From Flavobacteriaceae bacterium (lineage in GTDB: Bacteria; Bacteroidota; Bacteroidia; Flavobacteriales; Weeksellaceae), in contig JAITOO010000023.1 of assembly GCA_031289875.1 (NCBI GenBank), positions 1 through 7,148 on the forward strand: a stretch of DNA of 7,148 nucleotides, given 5' to 3'. This document shows, piece by piece, positions 1 through 6,085 of the stretch. Position numbers and translations under genes: made by a program. Position 1 is the stretch's first letter; every line of letters begins with the position of its first letter. The notes under the pieces are model-generated. The model made no database searches. It saw nothing but the letters and a program-made list of their open reading frames with translations, and was not told the origin of the DNA.

Positions 1-194
1 TATTCATATTCTCCTCCTGTTGCCAAATCCAAGGTAATTTTGAACACTCCGTCTTTACCTTTTTTTAAGGGTGAGGCTTCGACGTCCCAGCCGTTGAAAT
101 CGCCTACGATAGCTACATTTTCTGCTTCTCCACTATATGAAAAAGTTACTTTTCCTATAGGTTTTGACTTTAAAATTTTTTTTAGAACAGCCAT
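1..194 (-). CDS. Isoamylase early-set (CBM48-like) domain protein, 5' part only
   Basis: The first 64 codons of a minus-strand gene are present; the 3' end lies beyond the left edge. The product starts MAVLKKILKSKPIGKVTF and shows the early-set beta-sandwich pattern: a strand VAIVGDFNGW at residues 27-36, a polar turn, then GVFKITLDL at 49-57. The G-x-F-N-x-W signature (residues 31-36) is the hallmark of CBM48/AMPK-beta-like carbohydrate-binding modules, which bind glycogen or related alpha-glucans. There is no signal peptide, so it should be cytoplasmic. In flavobacteria such modules occur as small stand-alone proteins of about 100 residues (family knowledge), and a start only about 25 residues before the motif fits this. 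The N-terminal domain of a longer GH13 enzyme cannot be excluded because the C-terminus is missing. ATG at 194-192 is the only sensible start. The leader is pure A/T with no Shine-Dalgarno, and a promoter candidate lies just upstream. Confidence 0.8.
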   Translation of the reverse strand, partial: MAVLKKILKSKPIGKVTFSYSGEAENVAIVGDFNGWDVEASPLKKGKDGVFKITLDLATGGEYE

Positions 195-225
195 AATTTT
201 AAATTTTAATAATTGATTTTCAGGA

Positions 226-260
226 CAAAGGTACATAAAAAATTAATTTGTTGATACAAA
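226..260 (-). promoter_or_regulatory. Putative Bacteroidota-type promoter of the CBM48 gene
   Basis: On the minus strand a perfect -7 motif TACCTTTG (233-226, consensus TAnnTTTG) is preceded by TTTG (260-257), a possible -33 element. The 23-base gap between them is slightly wide. The -7 motif ends 31 bases before the ATG at 194. It lies in the gap after the outer-membrane barrel gene, suggesting the CBM48 gene can be transcribed independently of the rsmG-barrel pair. The call rests on motif matching only. Confidence 0.45.
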
Positions 261-265
261 AAAAA

Positions 266-1852
266 TTAAAATTTATATGAAATCCCTCCTAAAAGTTGAA
301 ATCCTTGCACACGGTAGTTTTCAAGCAATTCATAATTTTTATCGAACAGATTGTTTCCGCTCACAAATACCGAAAAGTCATTGAAAATTTCGTAGGAAAC
401 AGACACATCGGCATCAAAATAACTGTCAAGTGTTTTTATGCCTTCCGCCCATTGTGCGGAATTATCGAAATAGTAATAATTGCTTTTTCTGTCTCCTGCA
501 AAAAAGAGTTTTGCCTGCAATTTCAGCTTGTTTTTCAGCATTTTATAAGTTCCGTCTGCCCCGAATTTGAAATTTGGCTGATTGTAAGGCGCACGGAGGC
601 TGCCAAGATTGGTATAATGTCCATATTCTCCCCAACCTCTCAATATCAAGTTGTTAAGAGAATATTGCAAAGCTGCTTTCATACTCAGCAGATTGCCGCT
701 GGTGTAAACGGTTGAAAATGTATTCAATCGATTGTAAGGTTTCGGATTTAAAGCATCGCCAATATTATTTCTTGCAAAAAACAACAAATTTTCAGACCTG
801 CTGTAAGCGATTTCCGCCTCATATTCCAGATTTTCAGCGGATTCGCCTTTCAATCCTGCATAAATTTTGTATAAAGTATTGGTCGGAAACAGTTTTTGAT
901 TGGAATACAAATAAGGATTTTCCGTCATCAAGTCAAAAATATTGTGAAGATACACACCCCCTGTGAAACCCGCATATATGTTTAATTCTCTGGAATTGTG
1001 ATACATAAATTCCGCTATCGGATACAGGAAAAACTTGGAATTATTGTTGGAAAAATCACCGTTGTACATTACATTTGCCCCGATTTTCAAGTACGAAAAT
1101 CCGTTTGAAATCTTCAAAACAGGAGAAAATCCCGCTGTGAAATAGGAATACCGCCCCTGCGAGCCCAAACCAAAATGTGTATCTGTGTAATTGACTGATA
1201 CATCGGCTTCTACGCCAAACCTCAGTTCTGACAAAGGCATGGAAGCGTTTTCTTTGCTGCCCGCCAGTTTTGCCTTGAAATCAATGAAACTCTCTTTGGA
1301 ATTGAATCTGTCCCACCAATGCCCTGCCCGTAAAGCGGCGTAGTCAAAAAAATTGTTGGAATAGAAATCAAAGTCTGAATTGAACGCAATTTTGTGCATG
1401 TTCTGCTCCAAATCCATGTTGGGAGAGGCAAAAACGTCAAGCTCGTCAATTCCATAATAATTGATTTTGGATTCATCATAATTGCCTGCCAGATGCAACT
1501 TTCCCGCTGTCGTGTTCACGTTATAAAAAATGCCCGCATTGAGGTCAGTCGAAGATGTGTCCCAATCGTAAAGGCTTTTGGACAGCCCGTCTGTGGAATA
1601 CCATGAGAAATTTACTCCGATTTGGTCAATAATGTTTTTGCTCAGCGGTTTATCGACAGCGGCTTTTAGCTGCCATGAGTTTTGAGTTCCATAACCGACG
1701 GAAACGTAATTCAAAGGCTGTGAAAGATATTTGCTGGAAACGGCATTCACAGTGTCCTGTTTTTCAATATTTAACGAATCTGCGCTTTGAGAAAATCCCA
1801 AAATTGGGGCTGTCAGGCTAACGAAAAGCACTATTTTACTGATTGTCTTCAT
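266..1852 (-). CDS. Plug-less TonB-receptor-like outer membrane beta-barrel protein
   Basis: Encodes 528 residues if started at ATG 1852. This start is chosen because it opens directly with a signal peptide (MKTISKIVLFVSLTAPILGF, then SQS; residues 1 to about 20). The frame stays open 19 codons upstream, but those would run into rsmG and precede the signal peptide with a charged tail. The mature protein is a succession of alternating aromatic/polar beta strands. It ends with the typical TonB-receptor C-terminus: a last-but-one strand with SGNNLFDKNYE (498-508) and a terminal GGISYKF ending in Phe, the usual barrel-assembly signal. No N-terminal plug domain, TonB box or carboxypeptidase-like CarbD domain is visible: strands begin about 30 residues after the signal peptide. 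It may be a porin-like barrel or a receptor derivative; substrate unknown. The gene starts 7 bases after the rsmG stop and has no visible promoter of its own. Confidence 0.8.
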   Translation of the reverse strand: MKTISKIVLFVSLTAPILGFSQSADSLNIEKQDTVNAVSSKYLSQPLNYVSVGYGTQNSWQLKAAVDKPLSKNIIDQIGVNFSWYSTDGLSKSLYDWDTSSTDLNAGIFYNVNTTAGKLHLAGNYDESKINYYGIDELDVFASPNMDLEQNMHKIAFNSDFDFYSNNFFDYAALRAGHWWDRFNSKESFIDFKAKLAGSKENASMPLSELRFGVEADVSVNYTDTHFGLGSQGRYSYFTAGFSPVLKISNGFSYLKIGANVMYNGDFSNNNSKFFLYPIAEFMYHNSRELNIYAGFTGGVYLHNIFDLMTENPYLYSNQKLFPTNTLYKIYAGLKGESAENLEYEAEIAYSRSENLLFFARNNIGDALNPKPYNRLNTFSTVYTSGNLLSMKAALQYSLNNLILRGWGEYGHYTNLGSLRAPYNQPNFKFGADGTYKMLKNKLKLQAKLFFAGDRKSNYYYFDNSAQWAEGIKTLDSYFDADVSVSYEIFNDFSVFVSGNNLFDKNYELLENYRVQGFQLLGGISYKF

Positions 1853-1859
1853 ATTAATT

Positions 1860-2480
1860 TTAATTTGGCAAATACACCAATTTTTTGGTTTCAAAAAAAT
1901 CTTCTCCAAAAAAATCGTTTAATTGATAAATTTCGGCTTTTTTAAAAGATTTCAATTCTTCCGAAAGATCGCCGCCTTTCAGGTATAAAACGCCGTTTTT
2001 CAGCGAATTATTATTTGTTTTTAAAAATTTTCCTTTCACCCAAGTCATGAAAATTGGCATTTGTGTTACCGCACGGCTCACAACAAAATCAAATTTTTCG
2101 TTGATATTTTCTGCCCGAGCTTGCACGGCTTTTACATTTTTTAAATTCAAATTTCTTGCCACTTCTTGCACAACATTTATTTTTTTTCCGATGGAATCAA
2201 CCAAAAGGAAGTCGGAGTCGGGAAAAAGAATTGCCAGAGGAATGCCCGGAAACCCGCCTCCCGTACCGATGTCCAAAATTTTTGTTGCAGAAGCAAAGGA
2301 AATAATTTTGGCAATTCCCAAAGAATGAAGTACGTGTTTTTCGTAAAAACCGTCCATGTCTTTTCGTGAAATAATGTTGATTTTTTCGTTCCATTCTTCA
2401 TATAACGGCTTCAGCTCTTTGATTTTATCTTTTTGTAAATCAGTTAAATTCGGAAAATATTTTTCAATCAAAGCATTCAT
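1860..2480 (-). CDS. rsmG: 16S rRNA (guanine-N7) methyltransferase RsmG (GidB)
   Basis: RsmG uses S-adenosylmethionine to methylate N7 of G527 (E. coli numbering) in the 530 loop of 16S rRNA; in many bacteria its loss gives low-level streptomycin resistance (family knowledge). The 206-residue product matches the usual length (about 207 in E. coli). Visible landmarks: NIISRKD at 35-41, HVLHSL at 49-54, the SAM-binding loop ILDIGTGGGFPGIPLAI at 68-84, the acidic strand-2 end LLVDS at 92-96, RAEN at 122-125, the family motif SRAV at 135-138, and YLKGG at 166-170. The start at ATG 2480 gives MNALIEKYFPNLT, typical of the family; an in-frame ATG at 2546 would add 22 residues rich in Phe, Leu and Lys with no counterpart. 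The leader before 2480 is A-rich (AAAGAAAAAA). The gene leads a likely two-gene unit with the barrel gene and is divergent from the glycosyltransferase cluster. Confidence 0.95.
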   Translation of the reverse strand: MNALIEKYFPNLTDLQKDKIKELKPLYEEWNEKINIISRKDMDGFYEKHVLHSLGIAKIISFASATKILDIGTGGGFPGIPLAILFPDSDFLLVDSIGKKINVVQEVARNLNLKNVKAVQARAENINEKFDFVVSRAVTQMPIFMTWVKGKFLKTNNNSLKNGVLYLKGGDLSEELKSFKKAEIYQLNDFFGEDFFETKKLVYLPN

Positions 2481-2492
2481 TTTTTTCTTTTG

Positions 2493-2500
2493 TAAATGTA
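2493..2500 (-). promoter_or_regulatory. Weak -7-like motif upstream of rsmG
   Basis: The minus strand reads TACATTTA, one mismatch from TAnnTTTG, ending 12 bases before the rsmG ATG. No convincing TTTG partner lies at the proper distance, and no exact TAnnTTTG exists on this strand anywhere in the 2481-2640 gap. It is listed as the best visible rsmG promoter candidate, at low confidence. Confidence 0.2.
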
Positions 2501-2610
2501 AAATTAAGAAATTCTGTAGTATAAAGCTAAATATTGTTTTTGTCATAAGATGTAATTAAGGTTTAAAAATTTAACTTAAATCGGTACTCTAAACAATTTA
2601 ATTATTTTCG

Positions 2611-2640
2611 TACTTTTGCTTTTTGATTTTTCTATCTTTG
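2611..2640 (+). promoter_or_regulatory. Two tandem -7 motifs at the head of the glycosyltransferase cluster
   Basis: The divergent gap holds two exact TAnnTTTG matches on the plus strand: TACTTTTG (2611-2618, followed by C as is common) and TATCTTTG (2633-2640). They end 75 and 53 bases before the ATG at 2694. A clear TTTG -33 box is missing for both; the closest to the second is TTTTCG at 2605-2610. They are the only strong plus-strand candidates before the first glycosyltransferase and plausibly drive the cluster. The rest of the 213-base gap (2481-2693) is A/T-rich and shows no other gene or hairpin that I can support. Confidence 0.45.
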
Positions 2641-2693
2641 TTTCATGCTATTACCCCTGTATGGCTAAGTATAGAACAATAAAAACAGTTTTT

Positions 2694-3701
2694 ATGTTGT
2701 CAATTATAATTATTAACTACAATACATTTCAGCTTACGGTTGAATGTATCAACTCTATAAAAAAATCCATCATTTCAGATTATGAAATAATTTTAATTGA
2801 TAATGCTTCAAAAGATCATCCGCCAAAAGATTTTCTAACAATATTTCCGAGTATAAAATTAATAGAACTTAATGAAAATGTGGGCTTTGGAAGAGCCAAT
2901 AACATAGGGATGCAACAGGCACAGGGAGAATATTTTTTGCTGTTAAATTCAGATACGATTATTAAAGAAGATGCCTTAGATAAATGTTTAAGCTATTTAA
3001 AAACTCATTCAAATATAGATATTTTAGGATGCAGAGCAGAATTTCCCAATGGAATCACCCAATTAACTGCTTTTCAGTATGAAGGAGAACACTCATTAAT
3101 CCGCTCCATCATATATTTTATAAAAAGAAATTCCACAGTTCAATATGCTAATCAACTTTATAAAAAGTGGAAGAAAGAGAAAAATGCTGTTCTAAGGCAA
3201 GAGCAAAAAAAAATAACAGAACCTACACCTAATTTTGCTTATGGTAAAAGAATAGGAAGCCTTTCGGGGGTTTTTATGATGTTCAACAGGAAAGTATATG
3301 ATGAAACACGAGGTTTTGACCCTGATTTTTTCATGTATTATGAAGAAACGGAATGGTTTATAAATAGAATTTATAATAGATATACAATATTGTATTATCC
3401 TTATGCCTCTATTATTCACTATTGCGGACAAAGCGATGTACATGGAGCTATGAGTACTCAGTTTTGGGTTTCATCTGCTCTATTTTGGTATAAAATCAGC
3501 CATCTTCATCTCTTTTTTTATTCGCTTTTTTTATGGATAGATATTCCTTGCAATCTGTTCAATTATGTTTTTTCCGGTAATAAAAACTATATTGTAAAAA
3601 TCAAACAAATATGGACAACCTTAAAATTTATTCCTGTTATTTGCCGATTTAGTAATTCTTTTAATGGGAGAAATGCTATGTTAAAAGTAAAAATATCATG
3701 A
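2694..3701 (+). CDS. Family 2 glycosyltransferase, WbbL/rhamnosyltransferase-like
   Basis: An inverting GT-A enzyme of 335 residues that should transfer a nucleotide-activated sugar to a growing lipid-linked glycan at the cytoplasmic membrane. Motifs in order: first strand MLSIIIINYNT (1-11), LIDNASKD (34-41), NVGFGRANNIG (62-72), LLNSDT (83-88, the DxD-equivalent), GSLSGVFMMFNR (188-199), GFDPDFFMYYEETEW (207-221, with the acidic acceptor-site region), and IHYCGQS (241-247, the HxxGxS-like motif of the WbbL group). Residues 272-293 form a hydrophobic Phe/Leu/Trp segment that probably anchors the protein to the membrane. The start at 2694 places the first Rossmann strand at the N-terminus as usual; an in-frame ATG at 2661 would add 11 residues (MAKYRTIKTVF) and is the main alternative. 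The stop overlaps the next gene's start. The donor sugar cannot be told; rhamnose is only a family precedent. Codons are strongly A/T-biased. Confidence 0.9.
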   Translation: MLSIIIINYNTFQLTVECINSIKKSIISDYEIILIDNASKDHPPKDFLTIFPSIKLIELNENVGFGRANNIGMQQAQGEYFLLLNSDTIIKEDALDKCLSYLKTHSNIDILGCRAEFPNGITQLTAFQYEGEHSLIRSIIYFIKRNSTVQYANQLYKKWKKEKNAVLRQEQKKITEPTPNFAYGKRIGSLSGVFMMFNRKVYDETRGFDPDFFMYYEETEWFINRIYNRYTILYYPYASIIHYCGQSDVHGAMSTQFWVSSALFWYKISHLHLFFYSLFLWIDIPCNLFNYVFSGNKNYIVKIKQIWTTLKFIPVICRFSNSFNGRNAMLKVKIS

Positions 3702-4846
3702 GAAAAAAAAGAAAAGTTTTATTTTTTCTCCACACTATGCGCGGTGGGGGTGTAGAAAATGTTTTATTGAATATTTTCCAAAATTTAAGCCATGAAAAAT
3801 TTGATTTTACTCTTCTATTAATCCGGAAAGAAGGCGACTTTTATTCCTTCATCCCTAAAAATGTAAAAATAAAATATTTAGCATTAGGAAATGAATGTTT
3901 TTCCAAGAATAAAATAATTTATATTATACAAAAAATTTTTCGACGCATAAAACTGACAATTTTATTAAGATTCCCTTTGTTGATAAGATGGTTCTATATT
4001 CCTGAATATTATGATGCAGAAATCGCATTTTTAGCTGATTTAATTCCATATCTCAATAAAATAAAAAGAGAACAAACTTTTACTGTTGGCTGGGTTCATG
4101 GCGATATTTATGCAGATAAGCATGATTTTCACAAAAAAATAAATATACTAAAATCTTCTCTCCGGTTAGACAAAATTGTTTACGTTTCCAAAAAAGCTTT
4201 GGAAAACGGTTTGATTTGGAATTCTGACTTGAAAAAAAATGCGATAGTAATATACAATCCTATAGATAAGGATATTATCGTAAAAAACGCGCAAGAAAAT
4301 ATAGAATTTAATTATGTTGGATTTACTTTCGTTTGTGTGGGTAGATTAGGCGGTATCAAAGGCTATGATGCCATGTTAGAAGTACACAAAAAACTGATAG
4401 ACGAAGGAGTTCATCACCACATCATTGTGGTTGGAAAAGGAGAAGATGAACAGATATTAAAAAGCAGTATTAAAAGATTGGGAGTAGAAAAAACGTTTCA
4501 TCTCTTAGGGCACATGCAAAACCCATTTCCGTATTTAAAAAGAGCGGATGCTTTTTTACAAAATTCTAAAAGCGAAGGTTATCCTTTGGCTGTAAAAGAG
4601 GCATTGTTATTGGGCAAGCCAATGGTAGTAACAGGCGTAGGCGGTGTCCCTGAAATCGTAATAAATAATGAGAATGCAATTATTATAGACCATAATCAAG
4701 ACCAATTGTATCAAGCAATGAAAAAAATAATAAGGGATGTTGATTTCAGACATGAATTAGAGGCTAATAATCAAAAACATTTTCAAGAGTATGACACCAA
4801 AAAGATATATAAGCAATATGAAAATCTACTTAATGTTCCTAAGTAA
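3698..4846 (+). CDS. Family 4 (GT-B, retaining) glycosyltransferase
   Basis: A 382-residue GT-B enzyme for surface glycan assembly. The N-terminal acceptor domain opens with KVLFFLHTMRGGGVENVLL (6-24), in which the Gly-rich loop GGGVE is typical of GT4. A basic-hydrophobic stretch at 71-102 (many Lys, Arg, Ile, Leu and Trp) could dock on the membrane. WVHGD at 132-136 and YNPID at 186-190 (the usual NP-hinge) precede the nucleotide-sugar domain, which contains FVCVGRL (211-217), VVGKGED (244-250), and the EX7E motif with E293 and E301 inside SEGYPLAVKEAL, then GGVPEIV (315-321). These are the residues expected for nucleotide-sugar binding and catalysis, so the enzyme looks intact. Its ATG overlaps the previous stop in an ATGA junction, indicating translational coupling with the GT2 gene. 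The substrate cannot be named. It resembles the truncated gene at 7016 over its N-terminus. Confidence 0.9.
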   Translation: MRKKRKVLFFLHTMRGGGVENVLLNIFQNLSHEKFDFTLLLIRKEGDFYSFIPKNVKIKYLALGNECFSKNKIIYIIQKIFRRIKLTILLRFPLLIRWFYIPEYYDAEIAFLADLIPYLNKIKREQTFTVGWVHGDIYADKHDFHKKINILKSSLRLDKIVYVSKKALENGLIWNSDLKKNAIVIYNPIDKDIIVKNAQENIEFNYVGFTFVCVGRLGGIKGYDAMLEVHKKLIDEGVHHHIIVVGKGEDEQILKSSIKRLGVEKTFHLLGHMQNPFPYLKRADAFLQNSKSEGYPLAVKEALLLGKPMVVTGVGGVPEIVINNENAIIIDHNQDQLYQAMKKIIRDVDFRHELEANNQKHFQEYDTKKIYKQYENLLNVPK

Positions 4847-4904
4847 TCTTGATTAAGAATAAATAAATTTTCTTCCTTGCAGAAATCAAGTATAAACTTT
4901 TTAT

Positions 4905-4912
4905 TATTTTTG
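4905..4912 (+). promoter_or_regulatory. Putative -7 motif upstream of the exonuclease fusion gene
   Basis: TATTTTTG is an exact TAnnTTTG match, ending 26 bases before the ATG at 4939 in the 92-base gap after the family 4 glycosyltransferase. The nearest upstream TTG (4877-4879) is 25 bases away, too far to be sure of a -33 box. It suggests that the exonuclease can be expressed separately from the glycosyltransferases. Confidence 0.35.
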
Positions 4913-4938
4913 TCGTTTATTCACAGATTTTGTTTATC

Positions 4939-6057
4939 ATGGATTATGCCATATTGGATATAGAGACGACAGGAGGAAATTACAACGAGGAGAAAATTAC
5001 GGAAATTGCTGTGTTCCGCTTTGACGGAGAGAACGTTACGGATACTTTCATTTCTTTGGTAAATCCTGAAAAGGAAATTCAGCCTTTCGTGCAAAGATTG
5101 ACGGGAGTTACCCAGAAAATGGTCAAAACTGCCCCAAAATTTCATGAAATTGCCCGAAGATTGGTAGAAATCACCCAAGAAACGACAATTGTCGCTCACA
5201 ATGTTGTTTTTGATTACCGTGTCATTAAACGCGAATTTGAAGAATTGGGCTACGATTTTGAACACCCGCAATTAGACACGATTCCGCTCAGCAAGGAGTT
5301 GATACCTGATTTGAAGTCGTATTCGCTGGGGAAAATGTGCCGTGCGCTGGGAATCCCGCTCACAGACCGACATCGAGCGTCGGGTGATGCACGCGCAACG
5401 GTAAAACTTTTTAAACTCCTTTTGGATAAGGACATGGATAAAGATATTATTCAATCGTCAATAAAATCTTCAAAAAATTATACTTTTAACAAAAAAATAC
5501 TTTCTTTACTGGAAGATTTGCCGCAAAAAATGGGAGTTATTTATTTTCATGACAAAGACGGAAAAATTATTTATATAGACAAAAGTGAAAATATCGCCAA
5601 TCGGACAAGGCAGATTTTAACAGGAAAAACAGCGCAATTCATTAAGATACAAAAACATACGGAAAATATAACTTTCGAGTTTACAGGAAGTTCAATTGTT
5701 GCCGAAATCAAGGAATGGAATGAGCTTATTGCCAATCCACCCAAATTTAATACACGAAAAAAGCAGAAAATTAAAATAAAACAAAATTTGCCCGACCCGT
5801 TAGCAGACAAAGATTTTGTTTTATTGACCGGAAAAGGGCGCACGCGGGGAGAAAAATCGTTTCTTTTGCTGGTGAAAGGCGTTTTACAGGGTTACGGTTT
5901 TTATACGCTTCATTCTCAAATCAATTCGATGGAAAGAATTAGGAAACTCATGACATCTTGCGTTGAAAATCCGTTCATTCACAACATGATACGAGAGTCT
6001 ATGCAAAATTTTGAAAAAGTATTAATTTTGTCGGAACAACAAAAATTAAATTTGTAA
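4939..6057 (+). CDS. DnaQ-type (DEDDh) 3'-5' exonuclease fused to a degenerate GIY-YIG/UvrC-N-like domain
   Basis: 372 residues from ATG 4939. Residues 1-165 are a complete RNase T/DnaQ exonuclease: ExoI YAILDIETTGG with D7 and E9, ExoII TIVAHNVVFDYRVI with D92, and ExoIII DRHRASGDARAT with H145 and D150, giving the DEDDh two-metal site. Residues 197-272 align by eye with the UvrC N-terminal GIY-YIG nuclease: GVIYFHDKDGKIIYIDKS, then NIANR with R222, then TGSSIVAEIKEWNELIANPP with E259, and PKFN. The catalytic Arg and Glu positions are kept, but the motif Tyr of GVY is Ile (201) and the Gly of YIG is Asp (214). DnaQ-UvrC/Cho fusions are known and presumed to act in DNA repair; the C-terminal 100 residues are not recognised. 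Coding for four residues further upstream (TTG at 4930) is unlikely. Its location within a glycosyltransferase cluster suggests no functional link. Confidence 0.85.
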   Translation: MDYAILDIETTGGNYNEEKITEIAVFRFDGENVTDTFISLVNPEKEIQPFVQRLTGVTQKMVKTAPKFHEIARRLVEITQETTIVAHNVVFDYRVIKREFEELGYDFEHPQLDTIPLSKELIPDLKSYSLGKMCRALGIPLTDRHRASGDARATVKLFKLLLDKDMDKDIIQSSIKSSKNYTFNKKILSLLEDLPQKMGVIYFHDKDGKIIYIDKSENIANRTRQILTGKTAQFIKIQKHTENITFEFTGSSIVAEIKEWNELIANPPKFNTRKKQKIKIKQNLPDPLADKDFVLLTGKGRTRGEKSFLLLVKGVLQGYGFYTLHSQINSMERIRKLMTSCVENPFIHNMIRESMQNFEKVLILSEQQKLNL

Positions 6058-6069
6058 CTTAAAAAGAAT

Positions 6070-6077
6070 TATTTTTG
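6070..6077 (+). promoter_or_regulatory. Putative -7 motif immediately before the second GT2 gene
   Basis: TATTTTTG matches TAnnTTTG exactly and ends 8 bases before the ATG at 6086, within the 28-base gap after the exonuclease stop. Transcription from here would start at or next to the initiation codon, giving an almost leaderless message. No TTTG at a normal -33 distance is seen (candidates are 15 and 39 bases away). In A/T-rich DNA a chance match is quite possible. Confidence 0.25.
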
Positions 6078-6085
6078 TATTTGCA

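Noticed and set aside
195..265. Rho-independent terminator after the barrel gene
   Set aside because: Only runs of A/T are present; no G/C-containing stem can be drawn.
296..966. Open frames on the plus strand opposite the outer-membrane barrel gene (139 and 84 codons)
   Set aside because: They are antisense to a gene with a clear signal peptide and TonB-receptor C-terminus, encode Cys/Ile/Phe-rich sequence without recognisable domains, and have no promoter-like site.
1853..1909. Longer start for the barrel gene at 1909, overlapping rsmG
   Set aside because: It would place 19 charged/aromatic residues in front of a clean signal peptide and overlap the end of rsmG.
2047..2401. Overlapping open frames on both strands within rsmG
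   Set aside because: RsmG motifs are intact throughout this region in the minus-strand frame; the others are low-complexity shadows.
2616..2693. TTG start at 2616 or ATG at 2661 for the first GT2
   Set aside because: GT2 enzymes usually begin at the first strand (MLSIIIINYN); TTG 2616 overlaps the -7 motifs. ATG 2661 stays possible but is less typical.
4848..4890. Inverted repeat CTTGATT ... AATCAAG after the family 4 glycosyltransferase, followed by a T-rich stretch, as a possible terminator
   Set aside because: The stem has only 7 pairs with few G/C and a 29-base loop; in DNA this A/T-rich such a repeat is expected by chance and would fold weakly.
4921..5843. Antisense open frames within the exonuclease gene (up to 116 codons)
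   Set aside because: The plus frame carries all DEDDh residues; the antisense products have no recognisable motif.
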